In this document: in pieces, positions 1 to 6,430 of the stretch | How the letters are laid out: each line of letters opens with the position of its first letter | Position numbering within the stretch: position 1 is the first letter of the stretch | Source: Thermoleophilaceae bacterium | Lineage (GTDB): Bacteria; Actinomycetota; Thermoleophilia; Solirubrobacterales; Thermoleophilaceae | Direction of reading: 5' to 3' | DNA length: 8,845 bases | NCBI GenBank assembly: GCA_013696425.1 | Contig: JACCYP010000003.1 | Coordinates: forward strand, 1 to 8,845 | Position numbers and translations under genes: made by a program | The notes under the pieces: model-generated | The model's database searches: none | Seen by the model: only the letters and a program-made list of their open reading frames with translations | What the model was told of the DNA's origin: nothing

Positions 1-1
1 G

Positions 2-358
2 CTCGGCGCGATCGACGATCCGCGCGCGTTCTGGGCGGACCGGCACGCCGCCGTGCTGCTCTCCGATCACGAGGGCTCCTCGAACACGCTCATCGAGGCG
101 GCGTTCGCCGGGCGGCCCGCGGTGGCAACCGACGCCGGCGGCAACACGGAGGCCGTGAAGCCGGCGGGCGGGCTGCTCGTGCCGCTCGATGACCCGACCG
201 CGATCGCCGCCGCGATCGAGCGCTTGATCGCGGACCCCGGCCTGCGCGAGGAGCTCGCCACGGGGGCCCACCGCCAGGCGCTCGAGCGATTCTCCACCGC
301 GGCCTTCCTCGACGGGCACGTGGCTGCGCTGTCCGAGATCGCCCACCCGGGCACCTAG
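2..358 (+). CDS. Glycosyltransferase, GT4-like, C-terminal part (5' end outside window)
   Basis: The frame is open from base 2 and ends with TAG at 356-358, so 118 residues of the C-terminal half are visible and the start lies upstream. The fragment carries the GT-B donor-binding signature of family GT4: an E-x7-E motif at visible residues 24-32 (EGSSNTLIE), followed by A-F-A-G-R-P, a V-A-T-D-A-G-G-N-T-E stretch and a GLLVPLDDP segment. In this family these residues bind the nucleotide-sugar donor at the cytoplasmic side of the membrane. The tail is a helical stretch typical of the fold's C-terminal helix. Donor and acceptor cannot be read from this part. The ABC flippase begins 15 bases downstream on the same strand, which suggests one transcript and a role in assembling the lipid-linked glycan that is then flipped. 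The family assignment is firm; the specificity is unknown. Confidence 0.85.
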   Translation, partial: LGAIDDPRAFWADRHAAVLLSDHEGSSNTLIEAAFAGRPAVATDAGGNTEAVKPAGGLLVPLDDPTAIAAAIERLIADPGLREELATGAHRQALERFSTAAFLDGHVAALSEIAHPGT

Positions 359-373
359 ACTCGGACCAGCGCC

Positions 374-2155
374 ATGTTCGCCTCCTTCCGTGATTTCCTG
401 GGCTTGGTCGAGGACGCACAGCGCAAGCGCTGGGGGCTCGTGTTCAGCGTGGCCGTGCTCGCAAGCCTCGTGGACGCCGCCGGAGCGGTGATGGTGTTCG
501 TACTCCTCAAACTGGTGAACGAGCCCGAGGGTGACCTCGAGGTACCGGTGCTGGGGAACCTCAGCGAGCGCTTCCCGGACGCGGACAAGTCGACACTCGT
601 CGGCTGGGTCGCGGTCGTGATGGTGGCCTTCTTCCTGCTGCGCGGGCTGATCCTGATGCTCCAGACCTACCTGCAGAACCGGACCGCGAACGAGGCCGGG
701 GCGATCATCTCGCGGCGCCTGCTGGCCGGCTATCTGCGAATGCCCTACTCGTTCCACCTCACCCGCAACTCGGCGGAGTCGATCCGAAACGCCTACCAGG
801 CGGTTCTCGACATCGTGTCCTACGTGCTCGTCCCGGTCGTGATGCTCGTATCGGAGACGCTCGTGGTGTCGGCGATGCTGCTGGTGCTCCTTGTGGTCGC
901 CCCGGTCCCGACCCTCCTCGCCATCGCTGTGCTCGGGCCGCTGGTGCTACTCATCCTGAAGCTCGTACAGCCCCGCATCTCGCGAGCCGGCGCCACGGTT
1001 GTCGCGTCGCACGAAGCCAACCTGCGTGGCATCCAGCAGAGCCTCACCGGGGTGCGCGAGATCAAGGTGCTCGGCCGGGAGGAGTTCTTCGTCGAGAAGT
1101 ACGCCTCCGGGCGCAGCGACCTGGCACGGGCGTTCTACCTTCGTGCCGCGCTGACGGACGCCCCGCGGATCGCGATCGAGACGATCCTCCTGCTCCTCAT
1201 CGTGGGCTTCCTCGGGGCCACGGTGATCACCGGCAGCTCGGTCGACGATTCACTGAGCGTCCTGGGCCTCTTCGGCTACGCGGCGCTGCGGGTGATGCCG
1301 GGGCTGAACCGGGCGCTGGCGCAGCTGAACAGCCTCAAGTTCGGCCGCGCCGCGGTGCAGGAGGTGACCGGCGACCTCGAGATGCTCGAGCGCGAGGTCG
1401 AGGTGCTCGACGCCGACGCCGAGCCGCTGCCGCTGCGCGAGCAGCTCGCGCTCGAGAACGTGAGCTTCCGCTATGCCGGTGCTGACCGCGACGCCCTCAC
1501 CGGCGTGGACCTCGTATTCCGCCGCGGGGAGTCGATCGGCATCGTCGGCCCGACCGGCAGCGGCAAGACGACGCTCGTCGACATCGTGCTCGGCCTGCTG
1601 CCGCCCACGTCCGGGCGCGTGGCCTGCGACGGCGTCGACATCCAGTCGAACCTGCCCGGCTGGCAGGCGCACGCCGGCGTCGTGCCCCAGTCGGTGTTCC
1701 TCCTCGACGAGACGCTGAGGCGCAACATCGCGCTCGGCCTCTCGGACGCGGACATCGACGAGGACGCCCTGGCCGAGGCGGTGGAGCTCGCACAGCTCGG
1801 GGAGTTCGTGGCGTCGCTGCCGCAGGGGCTCGACACCGTGGTCGGCGAAGCCGGGGCGCGTATCTCAGGGGGCCAGCGCCAGCGCGTGGCGATCGCCCGC
1901 GCCCTCTACCACCACCCGTCGGTGCTCTTCTTCGACGAGGGCACATCGGCGCTCGACAACAAGACGGAGAAGCAGCTGATCGAGGCTCTCGACCGCCTGC
2001 GCGGCGAGCGCACGATCTTCACGATCGCCCACCGCCTCTCGACGGTACGCACCTGCGACCGCGTCGTGATCGTCCGCGATGGCCGCGTCGCCGACGTCGG
2101 CACCTACGACGAGCTGGCGGAGCGCAACGTCGAGCTCCAGCAGGCCGGCAACTAG
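374..2155 (+). CDS. ABC transporter, fused permease-ATPase, lipid-linked oligosaccharide flippase type (PglK/MsbA-like)
   Basis: A 593-residue half-transporter, the usual length for the PglK/MsbA class. The membrane domain comes first, with hydrophobic segments near residues 21-47, 74-97, 148-168, 169-197, 264-286 and 293-310. A long cytoplasmic loop holds the segment TGVREIKVLGREEFF (about 225-239), which resembles the coupling region of PglK-type flippases. The ATPase domain (from about 356) is complete: aromatic A-loop Tyr367, Walker A GPTGSGKTT 392-400, Q-loop Gln439, signature ISGGQRQR 497-504, Walker B VLFFDE 517-522 and H-loop His553. It should work as a homodimer in the inner membrane. 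Flipping of a lipid-linked glycan is inferred from the family and from the flanking glycosyltransferase; export of another lipid or glycolipid remains possible. The ATG at 374 has only a weak upstream GGA. Its TAG interlocks with the stop of the convergent gene. Confidence 0.88.
   Translation: MFASFRDFLGLVEDAQRKRWGLVFSVAVLASLVDAAGAVMVFVLLKLVNEPEGDLEVPVLGNLSERFPDADKSTLVGWVAVVMVAFFLLRGLILMLQTYLQNRTANEAGAIISRRLLAGYLRMPYSFHLTRNSAESIRNAYQAVLDIVSYVLVPVVMLVSETLVVSAMLLVLLVVAPVPTLLAIAVLGPLVLLILKLVQPRISRAGATVVASHEANLRGIQQSLTGVREIKVLGREEFFVEKYASGRSDLARAFYLRAALTDAPRIAIETILLLLIVGFLGATVITGSSVDDSLSVLGLFGYAALRVMPGLNRALAQLNSLKFGRAAVQEVTGDLEMLEREVEVLDADAEPLPLREQLALENVSFRYAGADRDALTGVDLVFRRGESIGIVGPTGSGKTTLVDIVLGLLPPTSGRVACDGVDIQSNLPGWQAHAGVVPQSVFLLDETLRRNIALGLSDADIDEDALAEAVELAQLGEFVASLPQGLDTVVGEAGARISGGQRQRVAIARALYHHPSVLFFDEGTSALDNKTEKQLIEALDRLRGERTIFTIAHRLSTVRTCDRVVIVRDGRVADVGTYDELAERNVELQQAGN
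2152..2155. other. Interlocked convergent stop codons on one CTAG palindrome
   Basis: The plus-strand ABC transporter ends with TAG at 2153-2155. The minus-strand amidotransferase ends with TAG read from 2154 to 2152. Both stops share the four-base palindrome CTAG, so the two coding regions overlap by four bases tail to tail. I see no strong hairpin with a T-run around the junction, so any intrinsic terminator would have to lie inside one of the two genes. Confidence 0.95.
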
Positions 2156-3273
2156 CTCCGTACGCGGCGCCCGAGCGCCTTCACCTTGAGCATCGCGCCG
2201 ATGTAGGCCTCGTCCGAGGGGTAGTCGAGGTGGGACTCCGGCGGCGCGGCCATGATCGCCTCCCACTCCGCCGGGGTGAAGCCGAGCTTCTTCAGCAGGT
2301 AGTCGCGGTCGTGCGCGAGGTCGCGCGGCGGGTAGACCGGCGCGTCGAGCTCGGCGATCGCCTCGTCGCGGTCCTTGAGGCCCGAGCAGATGGCGGCCGA
2401 GAAGTGCGCGCGGCGCTTGTCGATCCCGAACTTCTCCGGCAGGTAGTGCGCCTGGTAGAAGCGGGTGAACAGCGACTCGAAGTGCTTGCCCCCGTAGTTC
2501 TGCCAGCCGAGGTCGCGCTCGAGCGCGTCGATCGCGCCCTGGCGGCTGTAGGGCGCGTAGTTGAGGATCGAGAGCGAGCGGAACCTGCGCACCCGCTGCG
2601 CGTACTGGATCTCGAGCATGCTCATGGTCGGCAGCGTCTTCATCGGACGCTCGCCGAAGCGCCGGTGGATCGCCTTCAGGTTGCGCAGATCCGACTTCCG
2701 GTGGGTCCAGGTGACGGGCATGATCGATTCGGTCGCGTGGTTGGTTCCGCTCACGACCCAGTGCAGCCCGTGGTCGCGCGCGACGTCGTTCACGAGCGCC
2801 GTGATCGCGTGGTCGGTGATCATCTCGATGTCCACGACTGACGCCTTGAAGAACGCGCGCTGGATGTCGCGGAACTCCTGCCAGTCGACCACGTGGGTGA
2901 TCAGGTCAAGGTCGAGCGAGCGCACGATCCGCTCGATGTTGCGCACCGCGACCTCGGCGTCCCACGAGTTGTCGAGATGCACCGCGACCGGGCGCAGGCC
3001 GAGCTCGGCCACGCGCAGCGCGACGAACGACGAGTCGACGCCCCCGGAGAGCCCGATCACGCAGTCGTAGGGCTTGCCCTCCCCCTCGGCCTTGATCTGG
3101 GCGACGATCCGCTCGAGCTGCTCGGCCCCCACCTCGGGCTCCGGCAGCTCCTTGACCGTGTGCGCGAAGTAGAAGTTGCAGTGGTTGCAGTGGCCCTGCT
3201 GGTCGAACTCGATCTCGGAGTCCGAGGTGTCCATGATGCAGCGGGTGCAGATGCGGTACTCACGCTCGCTCAC
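2152..3273 (-). CDS. N-acetyl sugar amidotransferase (WbpG/PseA/AglX family)
   Basis: A 373-residue protein of the family that converts an N-acetyl group of a sugar to N-acetamidino using ATP and ammonia. Near the N-terminus are two zinc-type CxxC pairs, Cys9/Cys12 (CTRC) and Cys29/Cys32 (CNHC). The ATP-pyrophosphatase P-loop SGGVDS is at 76-81. Further family-like stretches are VVSGTNHATES and QNYGGKHFESLFTRFYQ. I chose GTG at 3273 as the start because it gives the family N-terminus and overlaps the stop of the upstream gene by four bases (GTGA), with GAGG ten bases upstream. The frame stays open to 3375, but those extra 34 codons look unlike the family. It is the last gene of the operon with HisH and HisF2 homologues, the classical partners that deliver ammonia to WbpG in Pseudomonas O-antigen synthesis. 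The exact sugar substrate is inferred, not visible; a legionaminic-type sugar is most likely from the divergent operon. Confidence 0.9.
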   Translation of the reverse strand: MSEREYRICTRCIMDTSDSEIEFDQQGHCNHCNFYFAHTVKELPEPEVGAEQLERIVAQIKAEGEGKPYDCVIGLSGGVDSSFVALRVAELGLRPVAVHLDNSWDAEVAVRNIERIVRSLDLDLITHVVDWQEFRDIQRAFFKASVVDIEMITDHAITALVNDVARDHGLHWVVSGTNHATESIMPVTWTHRKSDLRNLKAIHRRFGERPMKTLPTMSMLEIQYAQRVRRFRSLSILNYAPYSRQGAIDALERDLGWQNYGGKHFESLFTRFYQAHYLPEKFGIDKRRAHFSAAICSGLKDRDEAIAELDAPVYPPRDLAHDRDYLLKKLGFTPAEWEAIMAAPPESHLDYPSDEAYIGAMLKVKALGRRVRS

Positions 3274-4322
3274 GCCGCCACCGCCTCGTACTCGGTGAGC
3301 AGCGCCCGTCCCCACACCTCGACGGAGAAGCGCTCCGCGATTGTCGCCCGCGCTGCCGCCGAGAGCCCCAGCCACCGCTCGTTGGGGACCGCGAGCGCCT
3401 CCTCGAGCGCCGCCCGCAGGCCCGCCGGGGAGTGCTCGGCGAGGAAGCCGTTGCTCCCGTGCTCCACGAGCTCCGAGGAGCCCTCCACGTCGGATACCAC
3501 CGGCACCACCCCGTGGGCCATGGCCTCGAGCAGGGCGAAGTTCGCGAACACCACGTCGGCGGGCAGCACGAAGAAGCGCGCGCGCTCGTAGGCGGGCACT
3601 GGATCGCTGAACGTCTCGAGCTGCGTCCTGGGATCGGAGCCGAGCACGGCGCGCACGTGCGCCTCGAGCTCCGCGACCCGCGGGCCCGGGTCGCCGGGCG
3701 AGAAGCCGATGATCTCGCAGCTCGCGTCGAGCTCCGCCACCGCAGCGGCGAACCAGTCAGGGTGGCGCTCGGGCACGAGCCGGTTGACCCACAGCAGGTC
3801 GGTCGTCCGCTCGGGGCCGGAATCCGGTGGCAGCGGCACCGCGTTCGGCAGGTAGAACGTCCCGCCCACACGCCAGCGCTCGAACGCCCGCGCCATGTAG
3901 GGCTCGCGCAGCCAGACGCGGTTGGCCAGCCGGTAACACGCGTAGATCGAGAGCCGCGCGGACAGCGGGTAGGCGCGCTTCTGGCACTGGAGCAGGTCGC
4001 CGCGCTCGACCGCGATCAGCGGCGCGCGCATGAGCCGGCAGAGCAGCGCATAGACGAACGCGAAGCGTCCGCCCACGTAGAGCTCGACGTGGTGGATGCG
4101 CGCGCGGTTCCCGCGCAGGTACCGCACGACCTGCCTCACCCGCCCGAGCGGCCCCGACGTGATCGCGACGATGCGCGCTGAGTCGTCGGCACCGACCGAG
4201 CCCTCGTCGCGATGCATCGCGAAGACGTCCACGTCGTAGCCGTTCTGGGCGAGCCAGCGCGTCTGGTAGAGCGTCTTCGCGCGAACGGTGTCGATACCGA
4301 GGATGAGCACGAGCGGGCGCAT
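3270..4322 (-). CDS. Glycosyltransferase, GT4-like, divergent
   Basis: A 350-residue GT-B type enzyme. The N-terminal half (LVLILGIDTVRAKTLYQTRWLAQNGYDV) looks like a Rossmann acceptor domain that starts with a strand and a helix. The C-terminal half has the GT4 donor-site pattern LLEAMAHGVVPVVSDVEGSSELV (about 264-286) followed by NGFL at 291-294. The second Glu of E-x7-E is present (Glu266), but the first is Val258, so the motif is half lost, as in some divergent GT4 members. A cytoplasmic or membrane-associated enzyme transferring a nucleotide sugar (or CMP-sugar) is expected. Its ATG overlaps the hisF-like stop by one base (TGATG), and its TGA overlaps the amidotransferase start by four bases. 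Translation is therefore probably coupled to both neighbours. Its place inside the acetamidino-modification operon suggests, without proving it, that it acts on the modified sugar. Confidence 0.8.
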   Translation of the reverse strand: MRPLVLILGIDTVRAKTLYQTRWLAQNGYDVDVFAMHRDEGSVGADDSARIVAITSGPLGRVRQVVRYLRGNRARIHHVELYVGGRFAFVYALLCRLMRAPLIAVERGDLLQCQKRAYPLSARLSIYACYRLANRVWLREPYMARAFERWRVGGTFYLPNAVPLPPDSGPERTTDLLWVNRLVPERHPDWFAAAVAELDASCEIIGFSPGDPGPRVAELEAHVRAVLGSDPRTQLETFSDPVPAYERARFFVLPADVVFANFALLEAMAHGVVPVVSDVEGSSELVEHGSNGFLAEHSPAGLRAALEEALAVPNERWLGLSAAARATIAERFSVEVWGRALLTEYEAVAA

Positions 4323-5068
4323 CAGCCGACGATCTCCTCGAGCTGGCGCTCCTCCGGGTAGGTGATGAGGACCGCCCGGTGGGGGCCGATGTAGACGAAC
4401 AGGCTGCCCGCCGCGACCGCGGAGGCGCCGCCCTCGCGCACCGCCGCGCCGAGATCCTCGATCGAGCCCGCGCCGCCGTGCGCGATCACCGGCACGTTCA
4501 CGGCGCCGGTCACGCTGCGCACGAGGTCGAGGTCGAAGCCCGCGCCCGTGCCCTCGCGGTCGACGGCCGTGAGCAGGATCTCGCCGGCGCCGCGCGCGGC
4601 CATGTCGCGCGCGTGCTCGACCGGGTCGAGGCCGGTGCGGCGCGTGGCGCCATGGGTCACGACCTCGCCGTCCTTTACGTCGATCGAGACGACCACGCTC
4701 TGGGTCCCGAAGCGCGCGGCGCCCTCGGTGACCGTCTCGGGCCGCGCGACGGCGAGCGCGTTAAGCGACACCTTCTCGACGCCCACTGAGTAGACGGCGT
4801 GCATGTCCTCCACCGAGCGGATGCCACCGCCGTAACAGAGCGGCGCGAAGCACTCCTCCGCCACCGAGGCGATGGCGGCGAGGTCCGGGCCGCGGCCCTC
4901 ACCGCTCGCATCGATGTCGAGCAGCACCAGCTCGTCGACCTGCTTGTCGCTGAAGATCCGCGCGGTGTTGATCGGATCGCCGACGTAGCCGGCGTCGCCG
5001 AAGCGCGTCGTCTTGTAGAGGCCCCCGTCCCGCAAGAGCAGGCAGGGAATCGCGCGCGCGTCGCGCAC
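4322..5068 (-). CDS. HisF2/AglZ-type synthase subunit for acetamidino modification
   Basis: A 248-residue (beta/alpha)8-barrel protein that aligns with HisF without gaps over the first 130 residues. The start is GTG at 5068, one base after the HisH stop, with AGGA about nine bases upstream, and it puts Arg5 exactly where HisF has it. The phosphate-binding loops are recognisable (GGGIR 80-84; GGAGS 198-202; AAGSLF 219-224). Asp130 of HisF is kept (SID 128-130), but the general acid/base Asp11 is Leu11 in IPCLLLRDGG. The residues that form the ammonia gate in Thermotoga HisF (Arg5, Glu46, Lys99, Glu167) are Arg5, Glu46, Lys99 and Glu163 here. I infer that it passes ammonia from the HisH partner to the downstream WbpG-type enzyme and does not make imidazole glycerol phosphate. 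YVGDPIN after the start region also matches the HisF2/AglZ branch. Confidence 0.9.
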   Translation of the reverse strand: MRDARAIPCLLLRDGGLYKTTRFGDAGYVGDPINTARIFSDKQVDELVLLDIDASGEGRGPDLAAIASVAEECFAPLCYGGGIRSVEDMHAVYSVGVEKVSLNALAVARPETVTEGAARFGTQSVVVSIDVKDGEVVTHGATRRTGLDPVEHARDMAARGAGEILLTAVDREGTGAGFDLDLVRSVTGAVNVPVIAHGGAGSIEDLGAAVREGGASAVAAGSLFVYIGPHRAVLITYPEERQLEEIVG

Positions 5069-5069
5069 C

Positions 5070-5681
5070 TCAGGTGTTCCTGGCGAAGCTCTCGAGCAGG
5101 CGCAGCCCGGCGCCGTGGCTCTTCTCGGGGTGGAACTGCACCCCGTGGATGTTGCCGCGACGAACCGCGCACTCGAAGGTCTCGCCGTACTCGCTGCGGG
5201 CGGCGACGTCCGCCGGGTCGTCGCAGCGGATCTCGAAGGAGTGCAGGAAGTAGAAGCGGTCGTCGGCGGCGATGTCTGTGAACAGCGGCGACCCGTTCAC
5301 GTCTCTCACCGTGTTCCAGCCGATATGCGGAACCCGCCTGCCGGGCCGTGCCTCGATCGCAACGGTCTCGGCGTCGATCCAGCCAAGGCCCTCGGCCTGG
5401 CCCTCGTCGCTGCGGCGCCCGAGCATGTGCATCCCGAGGCAGATGCCGAGCACCGGCACGTTCTCCTCGAGCACCCGCCGCTCGAGCAGCGGCACGAGGC
5501 CCGTGGCGCGCAGCCGGCCCATGGCGTCGTCGAACGCGCCGACCCCGGGGAGGATCAGCCGGTCGGCGGTCTCGACCGCGGCCGGATCGCCGGACACGGC
5601 CACGTCGTCGATGCCCGCTTTGAGCAGCATCTTGCGAATCGAAGCGACGTTGCCTACGCCGTAGTCGATGACGAGGTTCAT
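5070..5681 (-). CDS. HisH-like class I glutamine amidotransferase (glutaminase subunit, HisH2/AglY type)
   Basis: A 203-residue glutaminase of the HisH family, normal in length. The triad is complete: nucleophile Cys81 in GICLGMH (79-85), and His184 and Glu186 in VQFHPEKS (181-188). The oxyanion-strand motif PGVGAF is at 45-50 and PHIGWN at 118-123. It hydrolyses glutamine to glutamate and ammonia in complex with a HisF-type partner, here the gene one base downstream. It opens the minus-strand operon with ATG at 5681 and has no convincing Shine-Dalgarno, so a leaderless or nearly leaderless message is possible. On its own it could be mistaken for histidine-pathway HisH. The altered HisF partner, the WbpG-type gene and the absence of any other his gene point to acetamidino sugar synthesis. 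Confidence 0.92.
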   Translation of the reverse strand: MNLVIDYGVGNVASIRKMLLKAGIDDVAVSGDPAAVETADRLILPGVGAFDDAMGRLRATGLVPLLERRVLEENVPVLGICLGMHMLGRRSDEGQAEGLGWIDAETVAIEARPGRRVPHIGWNTVRDVNGSPLFTDIAADDRFYFLHSFEIRCDDPADVAARSEYGETFECAVRRGNIHGVQFHPEKSHGAGLRLLESFARNT

Positions 5682-5707
5682 GGGTCGCGTGCGAAAGTAG
5701 CGAAACC
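5682..5707. promoter_or_regulatory. 26-base divergent intergenic region between two glycan operons
   Basis: This is the only gap between the divergently read HisH-like and methyltransferase genes. It contains a direct repeat GCGAAA at 5691-5696 and 5700-5705, nine bases apart. On the minus strand, TACTTT (5699 to 5694) fits the actinobacterial -10 pattern TAnnnT and would place the transcript start within a few bases of the ATG at 5681; no good -35 is seen. On the plus strand GAAAG (5693-5697) is a weak Shine-Dalgarno ten bases before the GTG at 5708. Promoters for both operons must lie here or inside the opposing coding sequences. This is a tentative reading of a short stretch. Confidence 0.35.
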
Positions 5708-6430
5708 GTGGACCGCTACCAGCAGACCATCGGGACGCTCGGGGTCTCCCCGACGCGCTATCCGGAGTACCTCGGACGTCTCTTCGAGGGGGTGCCGCTC
5801 CAGGGCCGCAGGCTGCTCGACGTGGGCGGCGGGAGCGGGCTCATCTCCTTCTACGCAGCCCTCCAGGGCGCGGAGGTGACCTGCCTCGAGCCCACCGCGG
5901 AGGGGTCGAACCCCGAGATGGACGCCGGCTTCGAGCGCCTCCGCGCGGCACTCGGCGACCAGGCCCAGGTGGAGCTCGACCGCCGCACCCTCCAGCAGCT
6001 CGATCCAGCGCCGGGAAGCTACGACGTGATCGTGCTCCACAACTCCGTGAACCACCTCGACGAGGATGCCTGCCAGGCGCTTCCGGACGACCCCGGGGCG
6101 CGCCGGACCTTCGTCGGGCTCTTCGAGGAGCTGCGGGCCGCCCTGCGCCCCGGCGGCCAGGTGATCGTGGCCGACTGCGCGCGGCTGAACCTGTTCGCCG
6201 CCGTCGGTGCGCGCAACCCGTTCGTGCCCGATATCGAGTGGCACCTGCACCAGCAGCCGAAGGTATGGGCGGCGCTGCTCGAGGAGGCGGGCTTCACCCG
6301 GCCGCGCATCCGCTGGAACCCGATGACGCGCGCCGGCCGGGCGGGCCGCGTGCTGCTCGCGAACTGGCTCGGTGCCTTCGTGACCCAGAGCCACTTCTCG
6401 CTCACGGCCCGAAGCGGGGGGGCGCGGTGA
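5708..6430 (+). CDS. Class I SAM-dependent methyltransferase
   Basis: A 240-residue Rossmann methyltransferase. SAM-binding motif I is LLDVGGGSGL at 36-45, the acidic residue that ends strand 2 is Glu61 (CLEP), the post-motif II strand is YDVIVLHNS at 105-113, and motif III is LRPGGQVIVAD at 146-156. The C-terminal part (about 165-240) is a family-specific cap with WHLHQQPKVWAALLEEAGF, probably the substrate-binding region. The start is GTG at 5708, since an in-frame stop at 5669 and no earlier start codon leave no better choice. The gene is first in the operon with a PtmE-like nucleotidyltransferase, LegB and LegC, so a sugar or sugar-amidine is the likely substrate. By analogy with the Campylobacter pathway it could N-methylate an acetamidino group (PtmH role), but O-methylation of a glycan fits equally well from sequence alone. 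Confidence 0.82.
   Translation: MDRYQQTIGTLGVSPTRYPEYLGRLFEGVPLQGRRLLDVGGGSGLISFYAALQGAEVTCLEPTAEGSNPEMDAGFERLRAALGDQAQVELDRRTLQQLDPAPGSYDVIVLHNSVNHLDEDACQALPDDPGARRTFVGLFEELRAALRPGGQVIVADCARLNLFAAVGARNPFVPDIEWHLHQQPKVWAALLEEAGFTRPRIRWNPMTRAGRAGRVLLANWLGAFVTQSHFSLTARSGGAR
6416..6422 (+). repeat. G7 homopolymer tract near the methyltransferase stop
   Basis: Seven consecutive G residues end six bases before the TGA of the methyltransferase and four bases before the GTG start of the next gene. The tract may serve as a purine-rich ribosome binding site for the downstream GTG at 6427. The downstream reading frame is open leftwards past the tract to at least 6238. A -1 slip here would therefore carry translation past the stop and into the nucleotidyltransferase. 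Seven Gs are not rare in such GC-rich DNA. Confidence 0.6.

Noticed and set aside
2125..2165. A hairpin (GAGCT ... AGCTC) at the convergent junction as a terminator
   Set aside because: The stem is only about five pairs with a long loop and no T-run, so it is not a credible intrinsic terminator.
3274..3375. A 34-codon N-terminal extension of the amidotransferase
   Set aside because: It is Gly/Arg-rich text lying inside the upstream glycosyltransferase; the GTG at 3273 gives the family N-terminus and a clean four-base overlap.
2230..3591. Long plus-strand open frames (2230-2841, 2561-3070, 2893-3591) opposite the amidotransferase
   Set aside because: They are low-complexity Arg/Ala/Val-rich shadows of the real minus-strand gene, as expected at this GC content, with no recognisable domain.
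5050..5066. CG-dinucleotide run at the start of the HisF2 gene as a repeat or regulatory element
   Set aside because: It encodes ordinary residues (Arg-Asp-Ala-Arg-Ala) and such CG runs occur throughout this GC-rich window.
4322..5681. HisH and HisF as part of a histidine biosynthesis operon
   Set aside because: No other his gene is present, Asp11 of HisF is lost, and a WbpG-type amidotransferase is in the same operon. The acetamidino role fits better.
6238..6426. A 63-codon N-terminal extension of the nucleotidyltransferase
   Set aside because: It overlaps the conserved C-terminal part of the methyltransferase in another frame and has no CBS-like features before residue 1 of the GTG start.
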